This document shows, piece by piece, positions 6,134-11,640 of a stretch of 11,640 nt of DNA. Source of the DNA: Nitrospira sp. Its GTDB lineage: Bacteria > UBA9089 > CG2-30-40-21 > SBAY01. The notes beneath the pieces were generated by a model, which was not told the DNA's origin, did not search any database, and was given only the letters and a program-made list of their open reading frames with translations. How positions within the stretch are numbered: the stretch's first letter is position 1; every line of letters starts with the position of its first letter. Both the position numbers and the translations under genes were made by a program. The stretch spans positions 1 through 11,640 of the forward strand of contig SBAY01000179.1 of the NCBI GenBank assembly GCA_005239945.1, read 5' to 3'.

Positions 6134-7408
6134 ATGCCAAATATAGTTATTGTTGGGGCCCAGTTGGGTGATGAAGGAAAAGGAAAGGTGATCGATTTTT
6201 TGAGTGAAGAGGCGGATGTTATCGTTCGTTATCAAGGAGGTAATAATGCCGGACATACCGTTGTGGTCAATGGTCAAAAATTTGTTCTACATCTTATTCC
6301 CTCAGGTATATTCCATCCGGGTAAAATATGTATTATTGGTCATGGGGTGGCTTTTAACCCAAAGGCGTTTTTAGAGGAATTGGAATATCTTAAAGAAAGA
6401 AATATAAAGGTGGATGAGACCAATCTATGGATAAGTGAAGATGCACATCTGATTATGCCTTATCACTTTAAATTAGAGGCGACGGCAGAAAAGATTCATA
6501 AGATTGGTACCACGGCACGCGGCGTAGGACCAACTTATATGGACAAGGTAGGTAGATGTGGGATAAAGGTAATTGATTTGTTTGATGAGGAGATATTTGA
6601 TGAAAAGCTACGATTAAATATTCTCCAAAAAAGAGAGGCTTGTCCCGATGAACTTGATTTTGAAGGTATTAAAAATGAATATCTCGGTTATGCGAAATTA
6701 ATCAAGAAGTATGTCAAAGAGACAACCCTTTTATTGAATGAGGCGGTAAAAAAAGGGAAGAATATCTTATTTGAAGGGGCTCAGGGGACATTACTTGATA
6801 TAGACTATGGCACCTATCCTTATGTTACTTCTTCCAGTGCCTCTGCCGGTGGGGCATGTACAGGAGGTGGGATAGGACCGAGTAAAATAGATAGTGTTAT
6901 TGGTATTGCCAAGGCTTATACTACCCGCGTAGGTGAAGGGCCCTTCCCCACAGAATTACTTGATGAAACAGGTGAGGCAATAAGGAAAAAAGGCAATGAA
7001 TATGGGGCAACTACCGGCAGACCAAGAAGATGCGGTTGGTTTGACGCTGTGGCGGTAAGATATGCCATTAGGATTAATGGTTTGGATAGTTTAGCTGTGA
7101 TGAAATTAGACATATTGAATGACCTTGAAAAAATCAAGATATGTGTAGCTTATGATTATAAAGGGGAAAGAATTAATGAATTCCCACGCTCATTAAAAAT
7201 ACTCCGTGAATGTAAGCCAATTTATGAAGAGTTCGATGGTTGGCAGCAAGAAATAAGTAATATTCGCTCTTATGATGATTTACCGGGACAACTAAAAGAT
7301 TATCTCGTCCGGATTACTGAGCTCACTCAAACTAAAATTGGGTTTGTTTCCTTAGGTCCTGAACGGGACCAAACAATTTTATTGAATTCCTTCTTCGTGG
7401 GTCGTTAG
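6134..7408 (+). CDS. purA: adenylosuccinate synthetase PurA
   Basis: The enzyme catalyses GTP-dependent joining of IMP and aspartate to adenylosuccinate, the first committed step of AMP synthesis, in the cytoplasm. Its 424 residues are the usual length. Visible motifs are GDEGKGK (12-18, catalytic D13), GGNNAGHT with catalytic H41, GTTARGVGP, EGAQGTLLDIDYGTYPYVTS, a TTGRPRRCGW loop, and KLDIL for guanine binding. AAGGAG at 6121-6126 sets the start. The C-terminus is odd only in its DNA: the TAG stop and the two codons before it lie inside the following tRNA gene, so the last ten bases are shared. Confidence 0.97.
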   Translation: MPNIVIVGAQLGDEGKGKVIDFLSEEADVIVRYQGGNNAGHTVVVNGQKFVLHLIPSGIFHPGKICIIGHGVAFNPKAFLEELEYLKERNIKVDETNLWISEDAHLIMPYHFKLEATAEKIHKIGTTARGVGPTYMDKVGRCGIKVIDLFDEEIFDEKLRLNILQKREACPDELDFEGIKNEYLGYAKLIKKYVKETTLLLNEAVKKGKNILFEGAQGTLLDIDYGTYPYVTSSSASAGGACTGGGIGPSKIDSVIGIAKAYTTRVGEGPFPTELLDETGEAIRKKGNEYGATTGRPRRCGWFDAVAVRYAIRINGLDSLAVMKLDILNDLEKIKICVAYDYKGERINEFPRSLKILRECKPIYEEFDGWQQEISNIRSYDDLPGQLKDYLVRITELTQTKIGFVSLGPERDQTILLNSFFVGR

Positions 7409-7474
7409 CTCATCAGGCAGAGCACCGGCCTTTTAAGCCGGGTGCGGCTGGTTCGAGTCCAGCACGACCCACCA
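7399..7474 (+). tRNA. tRNA-Lys (anticodon TTT)
   Basis: A complete 76-base cloverleaf is visible: acceptor GGGTCGT/ACGACCC, D stem GCTC/GAGC, anticodon stem CCGGC/GCCGG with loop CTTTTAA (anticodon TTT), T stem GCTGG/CCAGC with loop TTCGAGT, discriminator A, and an encoded CCA at 7472-7474. The first ten bases overlap the end of purA, and the purA stop codon is formed by tRNA bases 8-10. It is likely co-transcribed with purA and released by RNase P. No phage-type gene or duplicated tRNA end was found nearby, so integration here is not supported. Confidence 0.96.
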
Positions 7475-7522
7475 AATTTTTAATTAAGGAATATTAATCT
7501 TCACTATCCTCGTACTTCCCCA

Positions 7523-8425
7523 TTACAAAATCCCTTTTGCTACCAATTGCTTTTTTAATATCTCCAGACCTTGTTTTGGAGATAACAACTTATTTTCAAT
7601 TTCACCAACTACCTTGTCAATTTTAAGTCCTGCCTTTAATGGTCGAAGAGCCGCCTGTCCTAATTCTAAAGTTGTCTTAGGCATTATCAAATCTTTGTTT
7701 AACCCAAAAATCTCGGTGGCTAATATAGAAAAATCATACCTGTTAATTACCTCTGGTCCAACTACATTATAAATACCTCTTTTGTCTTTTCTGATTAATT
7801 CAATCGTTACCTCTCCCAGGTTATCTCTGAAGGTAGGACTTCCATACTGGTCTATAGGGACATTCATTATTTGCCCGTCTTTATTTTTTTGAATAAGTTG
7901 CATAATAAAATTTTTGCCATCCTTCTGATAGCCATAGATAATCGTCGTCCTGATGATTAAATAATCAAGTAAATTTTCTATAATTACCTTTTCTGCCTCT
8001 AATTTCGTTTGACCATAATAATTTATGGGATTAGGTAAATCAATCTCTGCATAAGGCCCATCTTTTCCATCAAAAACATATTCTGTAGAGAAAAACACGA
8101 GTTTTGCCCCTGTTTTCTTAGCCATTGAAACTACATTTGTTGTCCCTGAAACATTTATATTGTAAGCTTCTTTTTTGTGCCCTTCACAATAGTCCACATA
8201 GGTAAGTGCTGAGGTTAGAATAATCGTAGAAGGTTTTGTTTGACTAATTAACCCTTCAACCGATTCCCTGTTTGTCACATCTAAGTATCGAAATTCCTCG
8301 GATGATAATCCTTCTAACTCGGGTTGTCGATGATAAAATGTACCTATTACCTCATTTCCTTTGGCTAAACTTTTATGCAAATAACTACCTACAAATCCTG
8401 AGACCCCAATTATTAATATAGACAT
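7523..8425 (-). CDS. RmlD-like extended short-chain dehydrogenase/reductase
   Basis: This is a 300-residue NAD(P)-dependent sugar-nucleotide reductase-type protein of the RmlD family (dTDP-4-dehydrorhamnose reductase and relatives). The Rossmann motif GVSGFVG is at 7-13, FFSTEYVFDG with the catalytic Ser/Thr is near 111-120, and the catalytic YGQTK (Y137, K141) follows PINYY. Length and motif order fit. No other rhamnose or polysaccharide genes lie in the window, so the exact substrate cannot be fixed and rmlD is not assigned. The minus-strand start is preceded by GAAGGG. It converges with purA-tRNA and follows the hydrogenase protease gene at a distance filled by an inverted-repeat element. 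Confidence 0.8.
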   Translation of the reverse strand: MSILIIGVSGFVGSYLHKSLAKGNEVIGTFYHRQPELEGLSSEEFRYLDVTNRESVEGLISQTKPSTIILTSALTYVDYCEGHKKEAYNINVSGTTNVVSMAKKTGAKLVFFSTEYVFDGKDGPYAEIDLPNPINYYGQTKLEAEKVIIENLLDYLIIRTTIIYGYQKDGKNFIMQLIQKNKDGQIMNVPIDQYGSPTFRDNLGEVTIELIRKDKRGIYNVVGPEVINRYDFSILATEIFGLNKDLIMPKTTLELGQAALRPLKAGLKIDKVVGEIENKLLSPKQGLEILKKQLVAKGIL

Positions 8426-8436
8426 CTTTACCCTTC

Positions 8437-8642
8437 ACTTCAATTCAGACATTAGACTTCAGACTTTAGACATCAGATTTAAGTTGTAAGCATTCAGCGT
8501 TCAGCCGGAAGCTTTCAGATGGAGAAAAAGATAATGGATGAACACTTGTCTCATCCAAAAGCTGAAAGATTAAGCTTCCGGCTGACCACTTCCGACTTAA
8601 GTCTTTAGTCTTTAGTCTATGGTCTAATGTCTGAATTGAAGT
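8437..8642. repeat. 206-bp nested inverted element with heptamer arrays
   Basis: The perfect outer arms are 8437-8456 and 8623-8642. Each arm is a run of five 7-base units: NNNAGAC-like at 8444-8478 and GTCTNAN-like at 8601-8635, with exact GTCTTTA copies at 8601 and 8608. Inside is a 14-bp perfect stem, 8501-8514 with 8572-8585, plus CTTTCAG/CTGAAAG (8512-8518, 8562-8568) and GGATGA/TCATCC (8536-8541, 8551-8556). It resembles a folded non-autonomous repeat element. It separates the two minus-strand genes and would lie in their shared transcript if they form an operon. Confidence 0.85.
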
Positions 8643-8690
8643 TACCCTCTATGTAAATACTTACCCTTACCCACATCTTTTTTTCTGTAC

Positions 8691-9191
8691 CTATTCATTT
8701 CTTGTTCCTTTTCCCTTCTTCTCAACCTTCAACCCATTTACAAACTCATTGGTTATTATCTCTTCCACTGCCTTCACAACAGCCTGTTCCATACCTTCAG
8801 TCATACCTTCCCCAAAGGTGTAAGGGTCTCTTACCTCAATCCCATAAACACTTATTTTTTCAGGCAAAGGTAGGTTCATTTCTCGACCCAATTTAAGCTG
8901 TTCGAATATACCCATAGAATGAAAGGAAGAGTTGGAGGGAGAAGAGGCGGAATCAATCAGGTATAATTCGCCTATTTCCCCCTGGCTGGTCTGAATAGAA
9001 TCAATAATAATTACCCGCTCATAATTGATAATCATACTTAGCAGGTCAAACCCACTACCGGCTGACTCGCAGAATGAGACATTGGCTATATCTTTGACAC
9101 GCTCATAAAGCATGGCCCCGGTAGTAATCCCGACGGCATCATCTGAGCAGATAGGATTACCCAAACCAATAATCAGGATTTTTGTTTTCAT
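8691..9191 (-). CDS. [NiFe]-hydrogenase maturation protease (HyaD/HybD/HycI family)
   Basis: This endopeptidase family trims the C-terminus of the hydrogenase large subunit after nickel insertion, in the cytoplasm. The 166 residues carry GLGNPICSDDAVG (9-21), IIIDSIQ with D64, and SFHSMG with H91. D17, D64 and H91 sit close to where E. coli HybD has its nickel-sensing Glu16, Asp62 and His93 (family knowledge). AAGGGA six bases upstream supports the ATG. No hydrogenase structural gene or other Hyp gene is present, so the substrate must be encoded elsewhere; F420-reducing or Hox-type hydrogenases are equally possible. The tail after about residue 150 is charged and probably disordered. Confidence 0.85.
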   Translation of the reverse strand: MKTKILIIGLGNPICSDDAVGITTGAMLYERVKDIANVSFCESAGSGFDLLSMIINYERVIIIDSIQTSQGEIGELYLIDSASSPSNSSFHSMGIFEQLKLGREMNLPLPEKISVYGIEVRDPYTFGEGMTEGMEQAVVKAVEEIITNEFVNGLKVEKKGKGTRNE

Positions 9192-9269
9192 CGGAATCCC
9201 TTAGTTATCAGTAGTGCCTCTTCAAGTTTAAAATGATGTGTTCAGTAGGTTAAAAATTAATGCATATTG

Positions 9270-9295
9270 AACGCCCAATATCACCTGGTGCGGGG
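9270..9295 (-). repeat. attC-like half-site flanking the intron 3' end
   Basis: On the plus strand the segment reads AAC, nine other bases, CACCT, GG, TGCGGGG. The complementary pattern CCCCGCA, GTT, AGGTG, nine bases, GTT lies at 10123-10149 on the other side of the intron. Together they make a 12-bp stem with a 2/3-base internal bulge, plus AAC/GTT at the base. This is the general shape of an integron attC hairpin with core AAC/GTT boxes. The outer core match is only three bases, so the attC assignment is tentative; the inverted repeat itself is certain. Confidence 0.5.
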
Positions 9296-9380
9296 AGAAT
9301 TACCAGTAGAATAGAGCACTGGCGCAGTGAGGTTTTCGAGACACGCAATTACTAATCTCCTGTTTCCAGCACCCCCTCAT

Positions 9381-9433
9381 CAAACCCGACCCACCTTCGG
9401 TAGGTGCCCCGGAAGTTTTCCCTCACACGGCTT
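9381..9433 (-). other. domain V region with an inserted small hairpin
   Basis: The 5' strand AAGCCGTGTGAGG, the GAAA-type loop and CTTC are as expected for domain V. Before the closing strand that should read about CACGGTTT, an extra segment at 9389-9405 intervenes (ACCCACC/GGTAGGT on the plus strand, a 7-bp hairpin with a 3-base loop). This could disable splicing or be a lineage-specific variant. Confidence 0.45.
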
Positions 9434-9457
9434 TAAGATAACCTGTTATCTTAAAGC
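9430..9457. repeat. perfect 13-bp hairpin capping intron domain IV
   Basis: GCTTTAAGATAAC at 9430-9442 pairs with its exact complement at 9445-9457 around a 2-base loop. It sits directly next to domain V, where autonomous group II introns carry the 3' end of the reverse transcriptase gene. It probably replaced the lost reading frame as the cap of domain IV. Confidence 0.75.
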
Positions 9458-9526
9458 ATTCGTCCAAACCATCTTAGACTTGGCTTTAAAATATAGTTTC
9501 CTCCAAAGTTCCTGAATATATGGTAT
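9446..9526 (-). pseudogene. remnant of the intron-encoded reverse transcriptase N-terminus
   Basis: A minus-strand frame reads IPYIQELWRKLYFKAKSK then MVWTNALR and stop. The IQEL-RKLY-KAKS pattern is typical of the region just before the catalytic part of LtrA-like maturases. Two stop codons lie directly upstream in the same frame. All RT, X and endonuclease domains are missing. The stop falls inside the perfect 13-bp hairpin at 9430-9457, which seems to close domain IV where the gene used to be. Confidence 0.6.
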
Positions 9527-10122
9527 TTATTAGGTTTCCCAATTTACCACTTCCTCCCTTCTTCGGAAACACGGTTAAAGCACAACCCCTTCGTTCCAAT
9601 GGGGTTATGTTGTCCCCACCATCTCCACTACTATGAGCTCCTCCGACTTCCTCTTATACACCTTACCACTTCGGCTTTAACCTTATAGGCACGGCTCTTT
9701 GCCTAAGAGGCTCTCCCAAGTTCCTTTGGAATCCTTGCCAGGCATACCGCTCCTGTTACCCCGAAGAAAATCTATCCCGCCCGTGTCTGTTTCTTCGGAT
9801 AGATTGCTGACTTCGCCCAGTTTAGACAGGCGCATCTTTCTCAATTAACATCATGAGGCTACATATAGGTTCACTTTTGTTCGAGGCACCCGCTTGCGGG
9901 TCGTGCTCGTTTGCCTCTCCCGCCTATAGCGGAATTTCTCAGATGGCTTCAATGCTATAGATTACCCCATAACATTGCACTTCAGTCTACACGGCTGACA
10001 GACATTTACCGTGACTGACACCTCTCAGTCAGTTAGATTTCAAAAAGCTTATCTTGGCACGCCTAAATTTTGTTAGCAAGATAACACTTTGATAAACCAC
10101 AAAACTTCAATCACGGCACCGC

Positions 10123-10149
10123 CCCCGCAGTTAGGTGCAGCGACGGGTT
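10123..10149 (-). repeat. attC-like half-site flanking the intron 5' end
   Basis: This is the partner of the half-site at 9270-9295. It carries CCCCGCA at 10123-10129, AGGTG at 10133-10137 and GTT at 10147-10149, with the same nine-base spacing between AGGTG and GTT. In the minus-strand direction it reads TCTAACCC first, then the L-box-like CACCT. It lies about 240 bp downstream of the propeller gene, in the same orientation, as an attC would follow a cassette gene, although the gap is long. Confidence 0.5.
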
Positions 10150-10386
10150 AGAAAAAAGATTCATTTCGCCGTCTTTTTTCTTTACCTTTTGCTTACCAAA
10201 ATATCTCTTTTCAGTATACCAATGGACAATTTAACCTGCGACATTGTCTCCCTATTCATATTTTATTTGTAACTTTTGAATTAACAGAGACTTCTGTAAA
10301 CTGTCACCTTATTCTCACCTCTGGCTTATCCAAATAGGCAGACTCAGAGAAAAAGCAAAGAAGCAAGAACGTCCCCCCTCTCCTCG
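10150..10386. other. non-coding spacer with an A/T hairpin
   Basis: AGAAAAAAGA at 10150-10159 and TCTTTTTTCT at 10172-10181 form a 10-bp stem with a 12-base loop. Its T-rich arm could give weak termination on either strand, but it lacks a GC-rich stem. From 10182 to 10386 I see no convincing reading frame, RNA gene or repeat. Confidence 0.5.
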
Positions 10387-11148
10387 CTATTGTCGGTACA
10401 ACTCGTCAGTGACGGCGTGGATAAAACACAGTTCTTTTCCAGCGGGGTAGATCCTTTTAGCAGGTTCGGCAGAAAACTTGTTCCACTTGTAAGGGTTACC
10501 GGTCCATATGTCGATGGTGCCGTCTTGGTTGAGACGATACAGATTGGGGTTAGGGTCGGTAGGGTCGGCAGCGCCTACTACGAAATCTATTCCTCCGTCG
10601 CCAATAGCTGTCCACTGGAAAGGTTTACCGTCATATTTGAAAATATTGCCAAACTTTGTTCCTTGCTTGAGGTCAGTAGCGAATAATTTTGTTCCGCCAG
10701 TATAGATCATTTCTGAATTCCCCCGGATTTTAGTCCAATTGTTAGGTGTGCCGTCATAGAGATAAACTTCTTGGCCGCTCATTACTGGTGATAGTCCATA
10801 TAACCTTGGTTTATTGGTTGAGTCATATGCCGTAACAAAAGTTTTCCCTGGACCTCCTATTTTCTCCCATTGATCTGGTACACCAAGGTATTTGTGAACA
10901 TCGCCAGTTATGGAATGGGTAGCAACTAACTCGAAATCACCGCCGCCATAAATCGCATTGTAAGGAGCACCTATCGATTTGACCGTCACTTTCGATGGAT
11001 CGTATGATTTATTCTTATTGCCCAACGCTTGTTTTTCATCATATCTCCATACCTCATGACAGTAGAGTTGTAGTTGGTATAAAATCAACCCCCCCGCTCC
11101 TTCGCCAGCTATCACTAAGTGTGTGCTGGGATCATCATCTATCTGCAC
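10387..11148 (-). CDS. tectonin-like beta-propeller protein (main part, after an in-frame TGA)
   Basis: The 253 residues contain repeated blades of about 45-50 residues marked by a P-x-x-W motif: LGVPDQWEKIGG, YDGTPNNWTKIRG, YDGKPFQWTAIGD and TGNPYKWNKFS. This is the pattern of tectonin/tachylectin-type propellers, which bind sugars or proteins. The frame is continuous upstream through a single TGA (11149-11151) into a 50-codon segment that begins with a strong Shine-Dalgarno. The GTG at 11148 directly follows that TGA and has GAAGGGA a few bases upstream, so re-initiation is possible. No signal peptide is seen in either part. The gene ends at TAG. It stands alone beside a possible attC-like site and an intron, which hints at acquisition by transfer (inference). 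The product is probably a lectin-like or scaffold propeller; the ligand is unknown. Confidence 0.7.
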   Translation of the reverse strand: MQIDDDPSTHLVIAGEGAGGLILYQLQLYCHEVWRYDEKQALGNKNKSYDPSKVTVKSIGAPYNAIYGGGDFELVATHSITGDVHKYLGVPDQWEKIGGPGKTFVTAYDSTNKPRLYGLSPVMSGQEVYLYDGTPNNWTKIRGNSEMIYTGGTKLFATDLKQGTKFGNIFKYDGKPFQWTAIGDGGIDFVVGAADPTDPNPNLYRLNQDGTIDIWTGNPYKWNKFSAEPAKRIYPAGKELCFIHAVTDELYRQ

Positions 11149-11301
11149 TCAGTCCCTTCGTGGACCGTTGGGTGGAAAATCCAATACAAAAAAACCACCC
11201 GAAGGATTAAGGCTTGGTCCACTGGTCGCATAAATATCATGGCGGCCTTTACCGCGAAAAACCACCATACCCGCTGGACCCCAGATTTGATACTTATCCA
11301 T
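11149..11301 (-). pseudogene. N-terminal 50 codons of the propeller gene, ending at an in-frame TGA
   Basis: The ATG at 11301 is preceded by AGGAGG with ideal spacing. The segment starts MDKYQIWGPAGMVVFRGKG, continues through DIYATSG and ends DFPPNGPRRD-TGA. The next codon, GTG, is in the same frame and continues the propeller protein. NGPRRD-x-VQI lines up with the P-x-x-W-x-x-I motif of the later blades, so the TGA replaces the expected tryptophan. A TGG-to-TGA mutation fits best. Read without the stop, the gene would encode 304 residues. Confidence 0.75.
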
Positions 11302-11307
11302 TTTTTA

Positions 11308-11313
11308 CCTCCT
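11308..11313 (-). promoter_or_regulatory. Shine-Dalgarno that fixes the propeller gene start
   Basis: AGGAGG on the minus strand lies six bases before the ATG at 11301. Its strength shows that the true start of the propeller gene is upstream of the TGA rather than at the GTG at 11148. Confidence 0.85.
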
Positions 11314-11373
11314 CGTATAATATGTTATATTGATGTTTATAATTGAGTAATATAGATAACTGTGTAATGGTAT

Positions 11374-11424
11374 GGCTGGTGGAAGATGGGATGGAGCGTA
11401 GCAACATCCCATCTTCCACCAGCC
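11374..11424. repeat. perfect 20-bp hairpin
   Basis: The arms at 11374-11393 and 11405-11424 are exact reverse complements (GGCTGGTGGAAG...), with an 11-base loop (GAGCGTAGCAA). It is GC-rich relative to its surroundings and has no T-run on either side, so it is not a canonical terminator. It lies between the divergent propeller gene and the plus-strand promoter at 11461. It may be an insulating or repeat element. Confidence 0.85.
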
Positions 11425-11460
11425 GACGCGACCAAACTAACCCCATTATCAATATTTCTC

Positions 11461-11490
11461 TTGACCTTTATGGGTGTCCCTGGCTATAAT
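11461..11490 (+). promoter_or_regulatory. near-consensus sigma70 promoter
   Basis: TTGACC at 11461-11466 and a perfect TATAAT at 11485-11490 are separated by 18 bases. A 7-bp inverted repeat (GCTATAA at 11483-11489, TTATAGC at 11495-11501) spans the -10 box and could be an operator. No reading frame of useful size begins downstream before the window ends. Confidence 0.65.
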
Positions 11491-11495
11491 TAAGT

Positions 11496-11640
11496 TATAG
11501 CATCATAGGGAAGGACTGTTACCTCCTGTTGAGCCTTTATGGCTTCTTCTCGGTAAAGTCTGTCCCCCTGCTCCTGGTGAGTTCTGCTAACCCACAGGAT
11601 GTTTGGCCAAAACCTGTGCCTGTTATATAGCGATAAGCGG
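11496..11640 (+). ncRNA. candidate structured small RNA or leader, continuing past the window
   Basis: The stretch follows a strong promoter and has no convincing coding frame. TTACC/GGTAA with ACT/AGT would form a stem around 11515-11564, with an inner GAGCC/GGCTT hairpin. CACAGG at 11593-11598 can pair either with CCTGGTG at 11573-11579 or with CCTGTG at 11613-11618, and the two pairings exclude each other. The GGTGAG context loosely recalls 6S RNA, but the closing stem is outside the window. It could equally be a regulated leader. No known RNA family is recognised with confidence. Confidence 0.35.

Larger units (their letters stand above)
9306..10119 (-). mobile_element. group II intron lacking its reverse transcriptase
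   Basis: Read on the minus strand, several stretches resemble bacterial group II intron RNA. These are domain I sequence AAACTGGGCGAAGTCAGCAA (9804-9823), GGCAAGGATTCCAAAGGAAC (about 9720-9740), the GTCGGAGGAGCTCATAGTAG stretch near 9627-9647 that usually lies shortly upstream of the intron protein start, a domain V-like segment (AGCCGTGTGAGGGAAAACTTC), and TTTGATGAGGGGG leading to domain VI. The 3' end is placed after CTCTATTCTAC at 9306, and the 5' end at GTGCCGTG near 10119 by resemblance to GUGYG. Both ends are estimates. There is no open reverse transcriptase frame; only a short fragment remains. Any mobility would need a protein supplied in trans. Confidence 0.75.

Noticed and set aside
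7399..7474. tRNA-Lys as a phage or island integration site
   Set aside because: No integrase gene and no second copy of the tRNA 3' end was found in the window.
8444..8635. Possible CRISPR-like array
   Set aside because: The units are 7 bases, contiguous and in inverted groups; there are no spacers of 25-40 bases and no cas genes.
9327..9515. Plus-strand reading frame of about 60 codons within the intron
   Set aside because: It lies antisense to the domain V-VI region of the group II intron, has no Shine-Dalgarno, and resembles spurious proteins called from intron RNA.
11105..11151. Selenocysteine at the in-frame TGA, because a small CCAGC/GCTGG hairpin lies about 20 bases downstream
   Set aside because: The position matches tryptophan in the other blades, the hairpin is weak, and no selenocysteine genes are visible here.
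11149..11151. TGA reassigned to an amino acid in this organism
   Set aside because: ubiE, nfnB and the gene at 4534 all end with TGA at natural protein ends.
10390..11346. Several plus-strand frames of 65-98 codons opposite the propeller gene
   Set aside because: They are antisense to a repeat-containing minus-strand protein with a strong start site and have no recognisable motifs.
11374..11424. Intrinsic terminator
   Set aside because: The stem is perfect but no T-run follows on either strand.

Overview
The window looks like chromosomal DNA from an uncultivated, AT-rich, probably anaerobic bacterium. It uses the standard bacterial code: TAA, TAG and TGA all end genes here, and Shine-Dalgarno sites are of the AGGAGG type. 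The metabolic genes (menaquinone methyltransferase, a bifurcating-type ferredoxin/NAD(P) transhydrogenase, a [NiFe]-hydrogenase maturation protease) suggest an anaerobe with respiratory quinone and hydrogen/ferredoxin metabolism. No gene fixes the phylum; the mix of PIN toxin-antitoxin modules, intergenic hairpin repeats and a group II intron is common in candidate-phylum genomes.

Positions 1-4365, plus strand: a nested hairpin, a sigma70-type promoter, then ubiE/menG, nfnA and nfnB in one tight run. The nfnA-nfnB pair is split by about 1.3 kb carrying two tandem antitoxin/PIN-toxin modules. The first module is broken (a one-base frameshift in the antitoxin, a toxin cut to 15 codons). The second is intact and overlaps the start of nfnB. 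A two-unit hairpin array (4370-4515) follows nfnB.

Positions 4534-7474, plus strand: a two-gene unit (an MshEN-like/HEPN-like helical protein and a lipoprotein overlapping by ATGA), a heptad-repeat hairpin, purA, and tRNA-Lys(TTT), whose first ten bases are also the end of purA.

Positions 7475-9191, minus strand: an RmlD-like extended SDR reductase and a hydrogenase maturation protease, separated by a large inverted element built of 7-base repeats.

Positions 9200-10390, minus strand: a group II intron of about 0.8 kb that has lost its reverse transcriptase. A short fragment and a perfect hairpin remain where the reading frame should be. The flanks form an imperfect inverted repeat that would refold as one stem on exact excision, resembling an integron-type attC hairpin.

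Positions 10387-11301, minus strand: a tectonin-like beta-propeller gene interrupted by one in-frame TGA, at the place where the protein's other repeats carry tryptophan. The right end holds a perfect 20-bp hairpin and, on the plus strand, a near-consensus promoter with no reading frame behind it. Its transcript could form competing hairpins, so it may be a small RNA or a leader that continues beyond the window.

No complete novel defence system is visible. The strongest unusual signals are the module-split nfnAB operon, the reverse-transcriptase-less intron inside a hairpin, the TGA at a conserved propeller position, and the heptad-based intergenic elements.
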